DNA of 64,000 nucleotides from Sphingobacterium nematocida (GCF_900168125.1 NZ_FUZF01000015.1:62001-126000); one strand, 5' to 3'; positions 17,028-26,037 are shown, numbered from the stretch's first letter. Made by a program: numbers and translations. Notes: generated by a model not told the origin, from the sequence alone.

Positions 17028-17822
17028 TTAATTTGCTTTTTTATAGGTAAATTCTCTAGTTTCTATTAATGTATTGGAGGCTTTGTCATAGACTTCTGCC
17101 TTAGTGGGGTAACCAGCAGCGTTATACGTATATTTCCAGATGTCGTCTCGAGATATTTCTCCACCTTCCACTCCCATAGCCTTCAATTTTTGGCTCCTTG
17201 CATTATTTAAAGACCTTGATTTCCATGACCACGGATAGGCAGTATAACGGTAATGCTTGTCGTCATAGTCGCCATATTCAATCGTACTCAATAGTAGCCC
17301 CCCTGCTGTTATTTCTGCTTTTAGGAGATTCTCTCCATTGCTGTCGAATGTATAGCTATTGATATTGATTCCCCCCTCAGGAGTGTAGACCTTTTCGATG
17401 ACCGTATTATTTACGTACTCATACAGGACGTTTGCCACAACATCGGAATCAGTCCAGGTTGCTGATACGGGCCGGTCACCAGCACCATAGGTATAGGCTT
17501 CGCTCATTACAAACTGTCCGTTGGTTTTTCGTTCCAACTTGATCATTTTATTGCCGTTGTAGGTGAAATGTTCGGTAGTTAGACTTCCTTCAACACCATG
17601 CACGTGCCGCACCACCACCTGATTTTGCTCATTGTATTCAAATCTCATTTCCGTCTTACCGTTTGTTTTCTCTTCAGTCAGGAGCAACCTGTCTCCAGAA
17701 CTGACACCTACGTAGCACGGACTGTTCTCATCTTCAGGATCGCAGTCATCGTCTTTTGAACAGGAAGCCACGGCTACTGCAATGAAAAGCAGCCATATTG
17801 TTTTATTGATCATTGTTTTCAT
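17028..17822 (-). CDS. Lipoprotein with RHS-like YD beta repeats
   Basis: 264 aa. The signal peptide and lipobox end at AVAVASC. The mature protein is made of repeated beta hairpins of the kind EMRFEYNEQNQVVVRH, EHFTYNGNKMIKLERKTNG, EAYTYGAGDRPVSATW, WKYTYNAAGYPTKAEVYD, similar to short YD/RHS-like repeats in Bacteroidetes surface lipoproteins. Probably at the outer membrane; function unknown. It lies between a nonsense-disrupted lipoprotein gene and an OMP gene on the same strand. Confidence 0.7.
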   Translation of the reverse strand: MKTMINKTIWLLFIAVAVASCSKDDDCDPEDENSPCYVGVSSGDRLLLTEEKTNGKTEMRFEYNEQNQVVVRHVHGVEGSLTTEHFTYNGNKMIKLERKTNGQFVMSEAYTYGAGDRPVSATWTDSDVVANVLYEYVNNTVIEKVYTPEGGININSYTFDSNGENLLKAEITAGGLLLSTIEYGDYDDKHYRYTAYPWSWKSRSLNNARSQKLKAMGVEGGEISRDDIWKYTYNAAGYPTKAEVYDKASNTLIETREFTYKKAN

Positions 17823-17852
17823 TTTGTTATTTTTTTAGTTGATAGTACTTTT

Positions 17853-18662
17853 TTAATACCCGATTGCTATAGATGCCGAATTGTGACCTCTATTCGGCGG
17901 GTCGGGCAGGAAATCCAGGAGGATCTCGGGCTTCAGCCCATCCTGTTTATCCCAATCTTCGACCTTCAATGGCTGGTCTGTGCCGTTCTTCTTCAATGTT
18001 GCCTTCACCTTATACCGTCAAATGGGAATGTCCTGTAATTCATAGCGGTTCTGCCACTTGTCCTCACCATAACGGATCGTCAATGTACGTCCCGCAGAAC
18101 CGTCGATAAGCGGTCCAAGAGGCGTAAATACCAGTTCGATGTCTTTCTCATCTTCGTAAAAACCATCCGCTCCCCGTAACATCACGAAGCCTCCGTAATA
18201 GTTTTCAGCTTCCCAAGGCATAGTCCCCTCCAGTTTCCAGCTAAAATTGCGGACTGCACCTTCTTCGTTATAGGCATCAGTCTTGTCCGGAAAAAGCTCC
18301 ATAGTATATTTCTGTCCGTTGTACGTCTTATCCACATAAGCAAATGTCCGCCATGATCCGGGCTGTGCTTTAATTTTGTAGACACCGTCCCTATCAGTCG
18401 TCCCGTGTATGTAGGAGGCATATAGTATCGTGTTGTCCAGCAGTATTCTTGCTCCCTGAATAGGCTTTCCTTGCGTATCCGTCACTTTACCTGTTGCATA
18501 ACCTTTTTCTTCACTTAATTCGTCTGTGTCCTCGGCAGACTTTGTACAGGCTAGTAGCATGATCATGACCAAGCATAATCCTATTGCCTTGTTTTTAATT
18601 GTTGTTTCCATTTTGTTTATTTTTATAATTGATATTTTTTTCGGATCAGTCCAACAAAACAC
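17853..18662 (-). pseudogene. Carboxypeptidase-regulatory-domain lipoprotein with in-frame stop
   Basis: The first 214 codons (18662 to 18018) encode a lipoprotein (MIMLLACTKS) with a CarboxypepD_reg-like beta sandwich (ATGKVTDTQGKPIQGARILLDNTILYASY, TDRDGVYKIKAQPGSWRTFAYVD). The frame is closed by a TGA at 18018-18020, yet the same frame continues for 54 sense codons with protein-like sequence (RYKVKATLKKNGTDQPLK, EDWDKQDGLKPEILLDF) to a TAA at 17853-17855. One base change probably truncates the protein, or the assembly has an error. Promoter box TACCTTTG on the minus strand at 18692-18699. The function of the family is not defined. Confidence 0.75.
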
Positions 18663-18691
18663 ATTTACCGCGTCTATTCACTTGATAAAAA

Positions 18692-18699
18692 CAAAGGTA
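18692..18699 (-). promoter_or_regulatory. -7 box for the carboxypeptidase-regulatory lipoprotein
   Basis: TACCTTTG on the minus strand, 29 nt before the ATG at 18662. It faces away from the kinase promoter box at 18759-18766. Confidence 0.55.
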
Positions 18700-18723
18700 A
18701 AGTGGAAAAACTTCCTCCAATAT

Positions 18724-18736
18724 CCCCCAAAGGGGG
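18724..18736. promoter_or_regulatory. CCCCC-AAA-GGGGG palindrome between divergent promoters
   Basis: A 5-bp GC-only inverted repeat midway between two divergent TACCTTTG boxes. Its place suggests an operator shared by the lipoprotein gene and the kinase/regulator operon; the NarL-type regulator encoded next door is a candidate binder. Confidence 0.35.
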
Positions 18737-18758
18737 TTTTTACGGAGACATATAAAGC

Positions 18759-18766
18759 TACCTTTG
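18759..18766 (+). promoter_or_regulatory. -7 box for the histidine kinase operon
   Basis: TACCTTTG on the plus strand, 39 nt before the ATG at 18806. Confidence 0.55.
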
Positions 18767-18805
18767 TCTTACAACGACGGGGACAATCTCGAATAACCAA
18801 ACAGG

Positions 18806-20761
18806 ATGATGAAAAGATATATACATACAATAATCCAAGGGCTATCTCATTTACCGCTATATCTGTTGATAGCACTTGTACCGGTTATAAGCTTCGGACA
18901 GAATTTGGATTCTTTGGAACAAGTCTTGAAAACGAATAAACTGAGCAATCAAAAGAAGGTCGACACGTATATGGATTTGGCATTAGCATATCTAAATGAC
19001 GATCCTATCCGGTCTAGGTCTTTTAGTTTGGAAGGGCAGCGTTGGGCGGAGAAGATGGGCGATCAAAGGTCTGAGGCTAAATTTCTGTATTATCTGGGAT
19101 CTTCTTACTACGTGAGCATGGTATTCGACTCTGTCGCCTTCTATTTGGATAAGGCGTTGATCCTTACAAGACAGAATAAGAACGAAGATGACGAGGTGCC
19201 GATTCTTAAGATGTATGGTCAACTCTATCGTCGGCAAGGCCAGTATAAAAAAGCCTTAGAACAATATTTTGAAGCTGCAAAACTGGGCGAGCGGCTTAGG
19301 GATGACCAAAAAATGTGTGATGTGTATATGGGCATAGGGGGAACTTATCACCTCATGCAAAATGATACTCAAGCGTTATACTATTACGGGAAAGCAGAGA
19401 AAATCGCGTTTAAACATGGAAACACACAAAATTTGGGAGATATTTATCTTTCACTGAGCAGTGTCTATAAAAACGAGACTGGTGGTCAGGAAAAAGCGGT
19501 ATACTATGCGAAGGAATCGCTTAAAATCCATCGTAAATCAGGTAGCCGTTCAAACGAAATCAGTGCATTGCAAACACTTTGTGGCGCTTATTTTCAGTAT
19601 GATGACTACCCCAATGCGATGAAATATGCAGAGGAGGCGCTTCATCTTGCGAAAGAAACGGACAATGTAAATCTAATTGCGCACTCCTACGCCGATATCT
19701 CCAGCATCAGCTATTACATGCAACAATACGAAAAATCTGCTGAAAATGCGTTGTTGGCACTGCAAACCGATTCGACAGATCACCATTTGAAACTAACACT
19801 ATTTTCCAACCTACCCTTGATATATGCACACTTGGGAGACCTTGATGCGATGGAGGAATATATGGAGCGGTATAAGTCTACCGTAGACAAATACAGCAAC
19901 GAAAACTATCAAAATTCACTTTCCACGCTGGAAGTAAAATACGAGACCGAAAAGAAAGAGCTAAAAATAGAAGCATTGGAAAAACAACGTCAACTGTACA
20001 TCTGGTTGGGAATTGCAGGAGCAGCTATCCTCCTCATCGCTCTCGCCTTTGCCTATATACGCTACCGACTCGCAGTAAGCAGGAGAAAGCTCGCCGAGAA
20101 AGAAAGCCAGCGGCTCGAGCAGGAAAAACAACTGGTTGCTGTACAAGCCACCTTAGATGGTGAAGCCGCTGAGCGCACGCGTCTAGCGCGTGATCTGCAT
20201 GACGGCCTCGGAAGTATGCTATCGGCCGTAAAGCTCAATCTACCTCAGGTACAAGGAAATGCATTGCTCGAATCCGTCGATGTATCCCGATTCCAGAAAG
20301 CATTGGGCATGCTCGACGATTCTATACAGGAGCTGCGTCGCGTGGCTCACCATATGATGCCCGAGACCCTGTTACGCTTTGGGCTTAAGGTATCGCTATC
20401 CGATTTTTGCGCTGCTGTCCCCATCGCGCGATTCCATTATTTTGGAAACGAAGCGCGCCTGCCCGACAAAATGGAAATCATGCTCTATCGCTGCATCCAT
20501 GAATTAGTGAACAATGTATTAAAACATGCACAAGCCACCCAGATCAATGTGCAACTTGTCCAGGAAGTTGACCGTATTTCTTTTACGGTACAGGACAATG
20601 GAAAGGGTTTTAACCCCAATACTACGCCCGAAGGAATGGGACTCCAAAATATCCGAAGCCGGGTAGGCGCATTTCAAGGAAAGATGGAAATCCTCTCTTC
20701 AGATCAGGGCACAGAAATACACGTCGAATTGGATCTAAAAAACAACATAGCACATGATTAA
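18806..20761 (+). CDS. TPR sensor histidine kinase (HisKA_3 type)
   Basis: 651 aa. A signal-peptide-like helix (LLIALVPVISFGQ) is followed by about 340 residues of TPR repeats in the periplasm (MYGQLYRRQGQYKKALEQYFEAAKL, AMKYAEEALHLAKETDNVNLIA), one membrane helix (LYIWLGIAGAAILLIALAFAYI, about 392-413), a coiled coil, then HisKA_3 with His465 in ARDLHDGLGSML and HATPase_c (CIHELVNNVLKHAQAT, VQDNGKGF, GMGLQNIRSRVGAF). This TPR-kinase design is common in Bacteroidetes. It overlaps the next gene by 8 nt, so it phosphorylates that NarL-type regulator. The signal sensed is unknown. Confidence 0.92.
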   Translation: MMKRYIHTIIQGLSHLPLYLLIALVPVISFGQNLDSLEQVLKTNKLSNQKKVDTYMDLALAYLNDDPIRSRSFSLEGQRWAEKMGDQRSEAKFLYYLGSSYYVSMVFDSVAFYLDKALILTRQNKNEDDEVPILKMYGQLYRRQGQYKKALEQYFEAAKLGERLRDDQKMCDVYMGIGGTYHLMQNDTQALYYYGKAEKIAFKHGNTQNLGDIYLSLSSVYKNETGGQEKAVYYAKESLKIHRKSGSRSNEISALQTLCGAYFQYDDYPNAMKYAEEALHLAKETDNVNLIAHSYADISSISYYMQQYEKSAENALLALQTDSTDHHLKLTLFSNLPLIYAHLGDLDAMEEYMERYKSTVDKYSNENYQNSLSTLEVKYETEKKELKIEALEKQRQLYIWLGIAGAAILLIALAFAYIRYRLAVSRRKLAEKESQRLEQEKQLVAVQATLDGEAAERTRLARDLHDGLGSMLSAVKLNLPQVQGNALLESVDVSRFQKALGMLDDSIQELRRVAHHMMPETLLRFGLKVSLSDFCAAVPIARFHYFGNEARLPDKMEIMLYRCIHELVNNVLKHAQATQINVQLVQEVDRISFTVQDNGKGFNPNTTPEGMGLQNIRSRVGAFQGKMEILSSDQGTEIHVELDLKNNIAHD

Positions 20762-21365
20762 GGTAGCCATTGTAGATGACCATAAAATCCTGACCGACGG
20801 ATTGCAGGGATTGATAGAAGATTCAGGTACAGCACATGTCGTGGGCATAGCCCATAGTGCTGCTCAATGTAGACATTCCATTAATTTCTGGAAGCCCGAT
20901 GTTCTGTTAATGGACGTAGGCCTACCGGATATGAGCGGCGTAGATCTATGCCAAGAAATAAAAACGCAGCATCCTGATATAAAGGTTCTAGCGCTGACTA
21001 CGCACAATGAGTACAGTATCGTGCGACAAATGCTCGATAACGGGGCTTCGGGTTACTTGATTAAAAATGCGATGACCGAAGAGGTGATAGCTGGAATAGA
21101 AGCTGTAGCGAATGGGGAGACATTTCTTTGCCATGAAATCGACATGCTGATGAACAGACCCAAAGAGACCCATATTTGGCTCAGCGACCGTGAACGGGAA
21201 ATGCTGAAACTCGTAGCGGAAGGACTTACTAACGGAGAAATTGCAGAACGTATTTTCTTAAGTCCTGAGACCATCAAAAGTTATCGAAAAAATCTATTAC
21301 TGAAACTGGATGCTAAAAATACAGCTGTACTGGTAAGAATAGCTATTGAGCAAAAATTGATCTAA
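20754..21365 (+). CDS. NarL/FixJ-type response regulator
   Basis: 203 aa: receiver domain (VAIVDDHKILTDGL, phospho-acceptor Asp54 in LLMDVGLPDMSG, ALTTHNE, GYLIKNA) and LuxR-type HTH (LSDREREMLKLVAEGLTNGEIAERIFLSPETIKSYRKNLLLKL). It overlaps the kinase gene by 8 nt, so translation is coupled and they form a cognate pair. Likely targets include the neighbouring promoters with the GGGGG palindrome (18724), but this is inference. Confidence 0.93.
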   Translation: MIKVAIVDDHKILTDGLQGLIEDSGTAHVVGIAHSAAQCRHSINFWKPDVLLMDVGLPDMSGVDLCQEIKTQHPDIKVLALTTHNEYSIVRQMLDNGASGYLIKNAMTEEVIAGIEAVANGETFLCHEIDMLMNRPKETHIWLSDREREMLKLVAEGLTNGEIAERIFLSPETIKSYRKNLLLKLDAKNTAVLVRIAIEQKLI

Positions 21366-21458
21366 GTATACTGGTGACAATAGGGGTCTGTTGTCCCATA
21401 TATAATCCTTGTGGGGAGTTTAATAATTTATGGATTGTACATCAAGTGAAGTTTAATT

Positions 21459-22493
21459 ATGTTTGTACTATTAAAAATTAGTAACAATTATAATATTATA
21501 AAACAAACACTTTTCTTTATCCGTAAATATGTAGCATTCTTTCTTGTTTTGTTTTGTACGAAATCACTAAGCGCACAAGAAACGATTGTGACCTACATGA
21601 AGAAAAATGGCAGTTTCACCGCTCAAAAGGATTCAGCCGACTATACCCGAATACTACGTATTTCACCTAATAGTCTCGCTCTCTATGAACTAAACGAATA
21701 CTATCCTAACGGCAGTTTAAAGAGACACGGCTGGGTAAAAACCTTAGACCCTAAAAGACTACAATTTGAAGGGACAGTGGAGACATACTACGACAATGAA
21801 ACATTGGCTGCTATATTAAATTATGCACAGAACAAACTGGTAGATACCGCTAAAAGGTACTATAAAAATGGCGTATTAAAGGAAAGTATTTTCTATTTAA
21901 AACCACAAGAGAACCAAGAATCGGCATTTGGCTCCGACCCCGACAGTCGATTGGTTTACTACGCAGATTCCCTAAACAATGTTCAGATAACAAATGGTAA
22001 GGGAACCGCAAGATTTGTGGACAAAGATAACGACGTTGAACAGGGCGAATACGCCGACGGTGTACGTATCGGCCACTGGAAAGGGACCATTAATAAAGGC
22101 AAGTATAAATTTGAGGAATGGTATGAAAAAGGAATCATTGTTAATGGAGAGACCACCGATAGTCTTGGAAAGAAAATAAAATATACAAAAGTACAGGTAC
22201 AACCAGAATATCCGGGAGGGATCCAACAATTAAGGATGTTTATCGGCAACAACTACAAATACCCTAGAGAGGCTATTGGAGCTCGAGTAGTAGGCCAAGT
22301 AACCATCAGCTTTGTTGTTGAAAAAGACGGTAAAACTTCAAGTTACAAAATCATCGACGATCTTGGATATGGGACGGGTAATGCTGGCGTCGCTGTCCTT
22401 AAAAAAGCTAAAGATTGGTCTCCTGGCTATGAAAGAGGGATACCTGTCCGCGTCGCGTATACGCTTCCTATACGTCTGAATTTAACTAAATAA
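21459..22493 (+). CDS. TonB-family protein with MORN-like repeats
   Basis: 344 aa with an N-terminal hydrophobic segment (YVAFFLVLFCTKSLSAQ). The middle has YwqK/MORN-like strands (ELNEYYPNGSLKRHGWV, VETYYDNETLAAILNY, AKRYYKNGVLKESIFY, GEYADGVRIGHWKGT). The last 95 residues are a TonB C-terminal domain (YPREAIGARVVGQVTISFVVEKDGKTSSYKI...RVAYTLPIRLNL). Its C-terminus is near-identical in pattern to the TonB gene at 37161. One oddity: a TAnnTTTG box (TATGTTTG, 21458-21465) overlaps the ATG itself, so either that box is fortuitous or the true start differs. It ends overlapping the convergent gene by 8 bp. Confidence 0.8.
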   Translation: MFVLLKISNNYNIIKQTLFFIRKYVAFFLVLFCTKSLSAQETIVTYMKKNGSFTAQKDSADYTRILRISPNSLALYELNEYYPNGSLKRHGWVKTLDPKRLQFEGTVETYYDNETLAAILNYAQNKLVDTAKRYYKNGVLKESIFYLKPQENQESAFGSDPDSRLVYYADSLNNVQITNGKGTARFVDKDNDVEQGEYADGVRIGHWKGTINKGKYKFEEWYEKGIIVNGETTDSLGKKIKYTKVQVQPEYPGGIQQLRMFIGNNYKYPREAIGARVVGQVTISFVVEKDGKTSSYKIIDDLGYGTGNAGVAVLKKAKDWSPGYERGIPVRVAYTLPIRLNLTK

Positions 22494-23856
22494 GGAGATC
22501 TTTATTTGACTTCATCTGTTTTAGTAGCATTTCCATTTCTCGATATTTGATCTTATTCGATTTATAAAGATCTTTTGCACGCAGGAGTTCAGTTTCAGCC
22601 TGAGCAGAAAAACCGATCTTATATAACAACATAGCTAGGGTATGGTGATATAGTCCGCTTCCCGGAAACTGTTCGATAGCTTTCTGCTGCCATCGAATCG
22701 CATCATACAGTGCATCTGTATTATTCGGAGCAAAGGTCAATATTTGACGCGCACCATAACTCAGATGCTGCGCATGCTCATATTTGTACCTAGATTCACA
22801 TACCTTAAACCACTTCTGAAACGCTTCATTTTCTACACGTTTTAACTGCCACTGATAACGCGAAACATTAATCTTCTGATCCACGGCATAGTCTAGCCGG
22901 GCCAAAGAGTCTGGTGCCACACGATAATAGTGCGTATTATAATAATTTCTCGCCATAGCAACATATCCCAAGCTATCCTTAGTCAAGCGCTTATATTCCA
23001 TGGGATAAAAAGCACTACTGATCTCGGCTCGTAAATAGTTCGGACTCCAAGTGCCCCTTACGAACTGCTGCAATTCGTGGGCTAGATAGAAATTTGAGGT
23101 TTCCAAAGACTGTCGAAACGTCTGTTGAATGATACGGTTGTTGATGTTAATACGAGTGGGTAAAGGTAAAGTAGCATATAAACTATCCACCATCTTGGCA
23201 TTGGTACGTGACAGTCTATAAATGTTTTCGTTATATACCGGTCCACTTTTCATTAAGAAAACCACAGTTTCAAAGTTATTCAATTCTTGGACAGTCAGCT
23301 GTGAAAGATAGTCACCCAATATCCGCTGATCCGCATAGTAATTGAAAAACTGATATTGGGTCAATAGCTTCGTCAACAATGCCCTACTACGCATCCCTTT
23401 CTTATATTGTCTGACTAACTTACCTAAGGTTTCTCCCTTAGCGAGTGTATGAGCTGAATCAGCAAGTTGTAATAAGACCTTTTCATCCTTGATAGGCCTA
23501 TTATATCTCAAAATTGGATACCCTTCGCTATCTGCAAATAGATATACCGGCGAGGTCAGATAAAATGCTTTACGGAGGGAATGTTCAAAATTCTCCCGCT
23601 TTACCTGTACGATACCCGACACAAACTTTTCACCGATAAAGGCTCTATTCTTTTTAGAGACCGACGCTTTCAGCGGTTCAAAGTTTTCATTCTGCTCATG
23701 TACCAGTAGAAACATTAACTTATTTTGGCTATTTGCAACCGTTCGTATGCTATCATAATCCACCCGTTCAAGAAAACCAGTTTGAGCATTAACGGAAAAA
23801 AAGATCAAGAATAATACAAATAGAAAAGGAGTTTTTATCCAAGTTACATTGATCAT
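22486..23856 (-). CDS. Secreted TPR/thioredoxin-like protein, hypothetical
   Basis: 456 aa with a signal peptide (PFLFVLFLIFFSVNAQ). The N-terminal ~130 residues look like a degenerate thioredoxin fold (LMFLLVHEQNENFEPLKASVSKKNRAFIGEKFVSGIVQVKRENF) without a CxxC active site. The rest is helical, ending in a TPR-like hairpin (LYHHTLAMLLYKIGFSAQAETELLRAKDLY). It is probably periplasmic; no enzymatic role can be claimed. Its 3' end overlaps the convergent TonB gene. Confidence 0.6.
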   Translation of the reverse strand: MINVTWIKTPFLFVLFLIFFSVNAQTGFLERVDYDSIRTVANSQNKLMFLLVHEQNENFEPLKASVSKKNRAFIGEKFVSGIVQVKRENFEHSLRKAFYLTSPVYLFADSEGYPILRYNRPIKDEKVLLQLADSAHTLAKGETLGKLVRQYKKGMRSRALLTKLLTQYQFFNYYADQRILGDYLSQLTVQELNNFETVVFLMKSGPVYNENIYRLSRTNAKMVDSLYATLPLPTRININNRIIQQTFRQSLETSNFYLAHELQQFVRGTWSPNYLRAEISSAFYPMEYKRLTKDSLGYVAMARNYYNTHYYRVAPDSLARLDYAVDQKINVSRYQWQLKRVENEAFQKWFKVCESRYKYEHAQHLSYGARQILTFAPNNTDALYDAIRWQQKAIEQFPGSGLYHHTLAMLLYKIGFSAQAETELLRAKDLYKSNKIKYREMEMLLKQMKSNKDLLI

Positions 23857-23931
23857 ATCAGTAATTTATTGGTCACCCAACAAACATAGTCAAAATATTT
23901 TGAAGGGCAAACGAAGTTCAAATACAAAAGG

Positions 23932-24411
23932 CTATTTCCCCTTTCTCTTCAAATACTTTTTATAATTACCCTCCTTGACATAGTCCAATCCACCTTCTTT
24001 ACAGTACCCTGTCAGATAAACCGAATATTTGTTACTATCGGCTTTATCTGCCCCAAGCTCTTTTATTACATCAGAGACACGTCTTGGGGTTTCAAAAAAA
24101 TCGGAGTCGTATACCAAATGATCTAGCTTCTGATTCTTCTCTATACGCTTTTGAGATTCTGGAGGCAAAGCAAAAAGTGGGGTGAGTTCGATGTCGCTCT
24201 CGAAAAGATCCCGCGGCTGGATTTGTAAAGCGCGACAAATGAGCAAGAAGTTATTAAGGGTAGTACCACGACCTTTTTCTAAGGCGAGTATGGTAATGGT
24301 TGTAAGCCCGGTTAAATCGGCAACATCGTTTTGAGAATAGGAAAGTTCTTCACGACGAATACGTATCTTTTCACCTAATACCTTTAATATATCTTTGTTT
24401 ACTGCTATCAC
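23932..24411 (-). CDS. XRE-family HTH regulator
   Basis: 159 aa from a GTG start. Residues 7-65 are a Cro/C1-type HTH (LGEKIRIRREELSYSQNDVADLTGLTTITILALEKGRGTTLNNFLLICRALQI). The C-terminal half contains a HipA N-terminal-like segment (YLTGYCKEGGLDYVKEGNYKKYLKRKGK), suggesting a HipB-like antitoxin or regulator, but no hipA gene is adjacent. A palindrome CAAATA-N7-TATTTG lies 4 nt before the start and may be its own operator. It borders the RNA-guided locus, but a link is not shown. Confidence 0.8.
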   Translation of the reverse strand: MIAVNKDILKVLGEKIRIRREELSYSQNDVADLTGLTTITILALEKGRGTTLNNFLLICRALQIQPRDLFESDIELTPLFALPPESQKRIEKNQKLDHLVYDSDFFETPRRVSDVIKELGADKADSNKYSVYLTGYCKEGGLDYVKEGNYKKYLKRKGK

Positions 24412-24805
24412 AAAACAAATAGAACCAATATTTGCGCAAACAAAATAAAATATAGTTTTTATAATATTTGTTTTTATTAATTCTTCTTTGTATCTTCGAT
24501 TCAGTAACCAATACTTATATAAACTATGAGAAGTAACTTGTATAAGAATGTGATTAAGTCTCCTGTTTAAAAAGGTAGATTTATTTCATGAGGTGATATT
24601 TTAAAGCAATTGTATTAGCGCCCAAAAATCATACAAAAAACCAATTATTTGCTTAAAAAATCCTCTAAAAACTTAGTAAACATTACTTGTGCTTTTTTGG
24701 CATAAGGTCCGGAACGAAAACTTGATTGTTTTTGATTCCTTGGAAAGATATTGTTCTTTGACATATTGGTATGGGTAAAAAAGGTTAAAGGGAAAGGAGT
24801 TCACT
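24412..24805. other. 394-nt AT-rich region between the XRE gene and the first tracr-like element
   Basis: It carries the probable XRE operator (24416-24434), no convincing ORF, and a TTTGACA sequence at 24757-24763, about 50 nt before the first tracr-like element, that may be part of the promoter for the long non-coding array. No TAnnTTTG box is found at the right spacing. Confidence 0.5.
24416..24434. promoter_or_regulatory. Candidate XRE operator CAAATA-N7-TATTTG
   Basis: A 6-bp inverted repeat with a 7-nt spacer directly upstream of the regulator's GTG start, followed by a second palindrome TTTGCGCAAA (24431-24440). The position fits autoregulation. Confidence 0.4.
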
Positions 24806-24885
24806 AAACAACATACATGAGGCTGCTTGTTTAGCCGTAGGGTGAGGGTATATTGCCACTCACTAAGTACCCTAATATTGATAAC
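24806..24885 (+). ncRNA. tracrRNA-like element, copy 1
   Basis: First of three copies of an approximately 75-nt conserved block that starts AAACAACA and heads a sub-array. The hairpin GGCTG-CTTGTT-TAGCC (24821-24836) keeps its stem through a G-U pair where the other copies have G-C. It is followed by GTAGGGTGAG...CTCAC, which can form a second stem, and TACCCTA, which is complementary to TAGGGTA in the 36-nt repeats (anti-repeat). The first hairpin closely resembles the GGCTGCTTGCATCAGCC-type hairpin of Cas12f tracrRNA as I recall it. The first repeat begins about 10 nt later, so tracr-repeat-guide may be one natural transcript. Confidence 0.75.
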
Positions 24886-25122
24886 AGACAGCGTAGGGCG
24901 GTTCTTGCTATTTGTAGGGTAGTGACAACTGAGCCCTTCCGATATTGAATCAATCAGTTCATACGGATAATCACAGTTTGTAGAGTATACACAACAGGGT
25001 GACTCTTATTGTAACAGGATTTTAGCCTATAGATGGTCACAATCTGTAGGGTAGTAACAACCGTGGCCTGAGAAACCAAATTTTGTGAAGGCCTGTAGGT
25101 GACCACAGTTTGAATACCATAT

Positions 25123-25220
25123 CGTCACCCTGAGCGGAGTGCAACGGAGTCGAATGGGTCTAACGACATAATAGTTAACCCTATACAGTTAATAGATATC
25201 TCCACAAGGTCAGTATGACG
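25123..25220. repeat. Dispersed repeat element inside CRISPR repeat 4
   Basis: CGTCACCC...GTATGACG, about 98 bp, breaking the 36-nt repeat 25092-25260 after its 21st base. The flanking sequence is duplicated (CACAGTTTG left, TGCAATTTG right), like a target-site duplication. Its closest relative is the copy at 25832-25949 (shared GAATGGGTC, AACGACA, ATAGATATCTCCACAAGGTC). Confidence 0.75.
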
Positions 25221-25387
25221 CAACAAAATAAGCAAGTGCAATTTGTAGGGTATACACAACTTACGAGGTGGTCGGCCTAAAAGACTGGGGCCTGTAGATG
25301 ACCACAATTTGTAGGGTAGGTACAACTAAACGTTAAGGCATTTCCTCGGTTTTATTCCTGTAGATGATCACAATTCGCCTTCTAGCC

Positions 25388-25517
25388 CGTCATCTCGCGC
25401 GTCCCGAATTTATTCGGGGACCGCAGCGGAGAACCCCGAAGGGCTCTCGGAACGAAAATCTAAAGGCAAGGAGTCAGACTATATAGTTCATAATTCTCTC
25501 TACAAGTTGAGATGACG
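25388..25517. repeat. Dispersed repeat element inside CRISPR repeat 6
   Basis: CGTCATCTCG...GAGATGACG, 130 bp, splitting repeat 25357-25557 after CACAATTCG; the right half restarts at CACAGTTTA. The interior is like copy a (7786-7911): CCGAATTTATTCGGGGACCG. Confidence 0.8.
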
Positions 25518-25665
25518 AAATCAAATAAGCAAGCACAGTTTATAGAGTAATAACAACGAGAACTTACTTTTTCAATGCTAAGATTTGCCTGTAGATGGTA
25601 ACAGTTTGTTGGGTATTGACAACTAGCAGAAAGAGAGATGGGGTATCCTCCTTTATACTTCTACC

Positions 25666-25694
25666 CGTCATCTCAACCGTAGCGGAGAGATCTA
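25666..25694. repeat. Truncated dispersed repeat in the spacer before repeat 8
   Basis: CGTCATCTCAACCGTAGCGG followed by GAGATCTAAC is a left end of the same family without its right end. It enlarges the interval between repeats 25588 and 25695 to 71 nt. Confidence 0.6.
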
Positions 25695-25831
25695 ACTATA
25701 TATTATCACAACTTATAGGGGATTCGCAACTAGCTCATGGGCTTCTATCCTTTACATAGGGCATTAACAACGGCAGGGCCTGTTGAAGAAATCGGAGACA
25801 CCTACATGTAGTCATACTTTGTATACTATAT

Positions 25832-25949
25832 CGTCACCCTACTGTGTCTCGAGAATCAGGAAGCGTAACACAGTACTATCGAATGGGTCCAACGACACAA
25901 TAGCTATTCCCATATGGTCCATAGATATCTCCACAAGGTCGATATGACG
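25832..25949. repeat. Dispersed repeat element inside CRISPR repeat 10
   Basis: CGTCACCC...ATATGACG, 118 bp, homologous to the element at 25123-25220. The right flank GAGCAAATGCAATTTATAGGG parallels AAGCAAGTGCAATTTGTAGGG of repeat 4, so the two split repeats share ancestry even though their spacers differ. Confidence 0.75.
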
Positions 25950-26020
25950 CAAAGAAATGAGCAAATGCAATTTATAGGGTATACACAACTGAGTCTCGTC
26001 TACAAAAACTAAGCATTTAA

Positions 26021-26037
26021 TAAACAGACACCTTAAT
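26021..26037. other. Junction between sub-array 1 and the GIY-YIG gene
   Basis: Sub-array 1 stops after the guide that begins at 25990; no further repeat is seen before the minus-strand GIY-YIG gene. Confidence 0.4.

Larger units (their letters stand above)
24894..26020 (+). CRISPR. CRISPR-like sub-array 1 (10 repeats of 36 nt, mostly 30-nt spacers)
   Basis: Repeats follow a 36-nt pattern: 5' block CCTGTAGATGATCACAA, 3' block TAGGGTA-TAACAAC, guide to the right. Repeats: 24894-24929 (5' half degenerate), 24960-24995, 25026-25061, 25092-25260 (split), 25291-25326, 25357-25557 (split), 25588-25623, 25695-25730, 25736-25771 (degenerate), 25801-25989 (split). Spacers: 24930, 24996, 25062, 25261, 25327, 25558 and 25624 onward, each 30 nt; 25772-25800 (29 nt); last guide from 25990. 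The split repeats carry dispersed CGTCA...TGACG elements inside the repeat while spacers stay 30 nt. There is no cas1/cas2. This is the guide bank of the downstream sigma/dCas12f pair. Confidence 0.85.

Noticed and set aside
17873..18109. Plus-strand ORF at the end of the lipoprotein gene
   Set aside because: Shadow of the broken lipoprotein's real frame on the other strand.
24757..24783. Complete promoter for the first tracr-like element
   Set aside because: TTTGACA is present but no TAnnTTTG box is at the right distance, so only a partial signal is recorded.
25125..25325. Minus-strand ORF inside the array
   Set aside because: It runs through repeats and a dispersed element and has no protein-like features; it is a chance frame.
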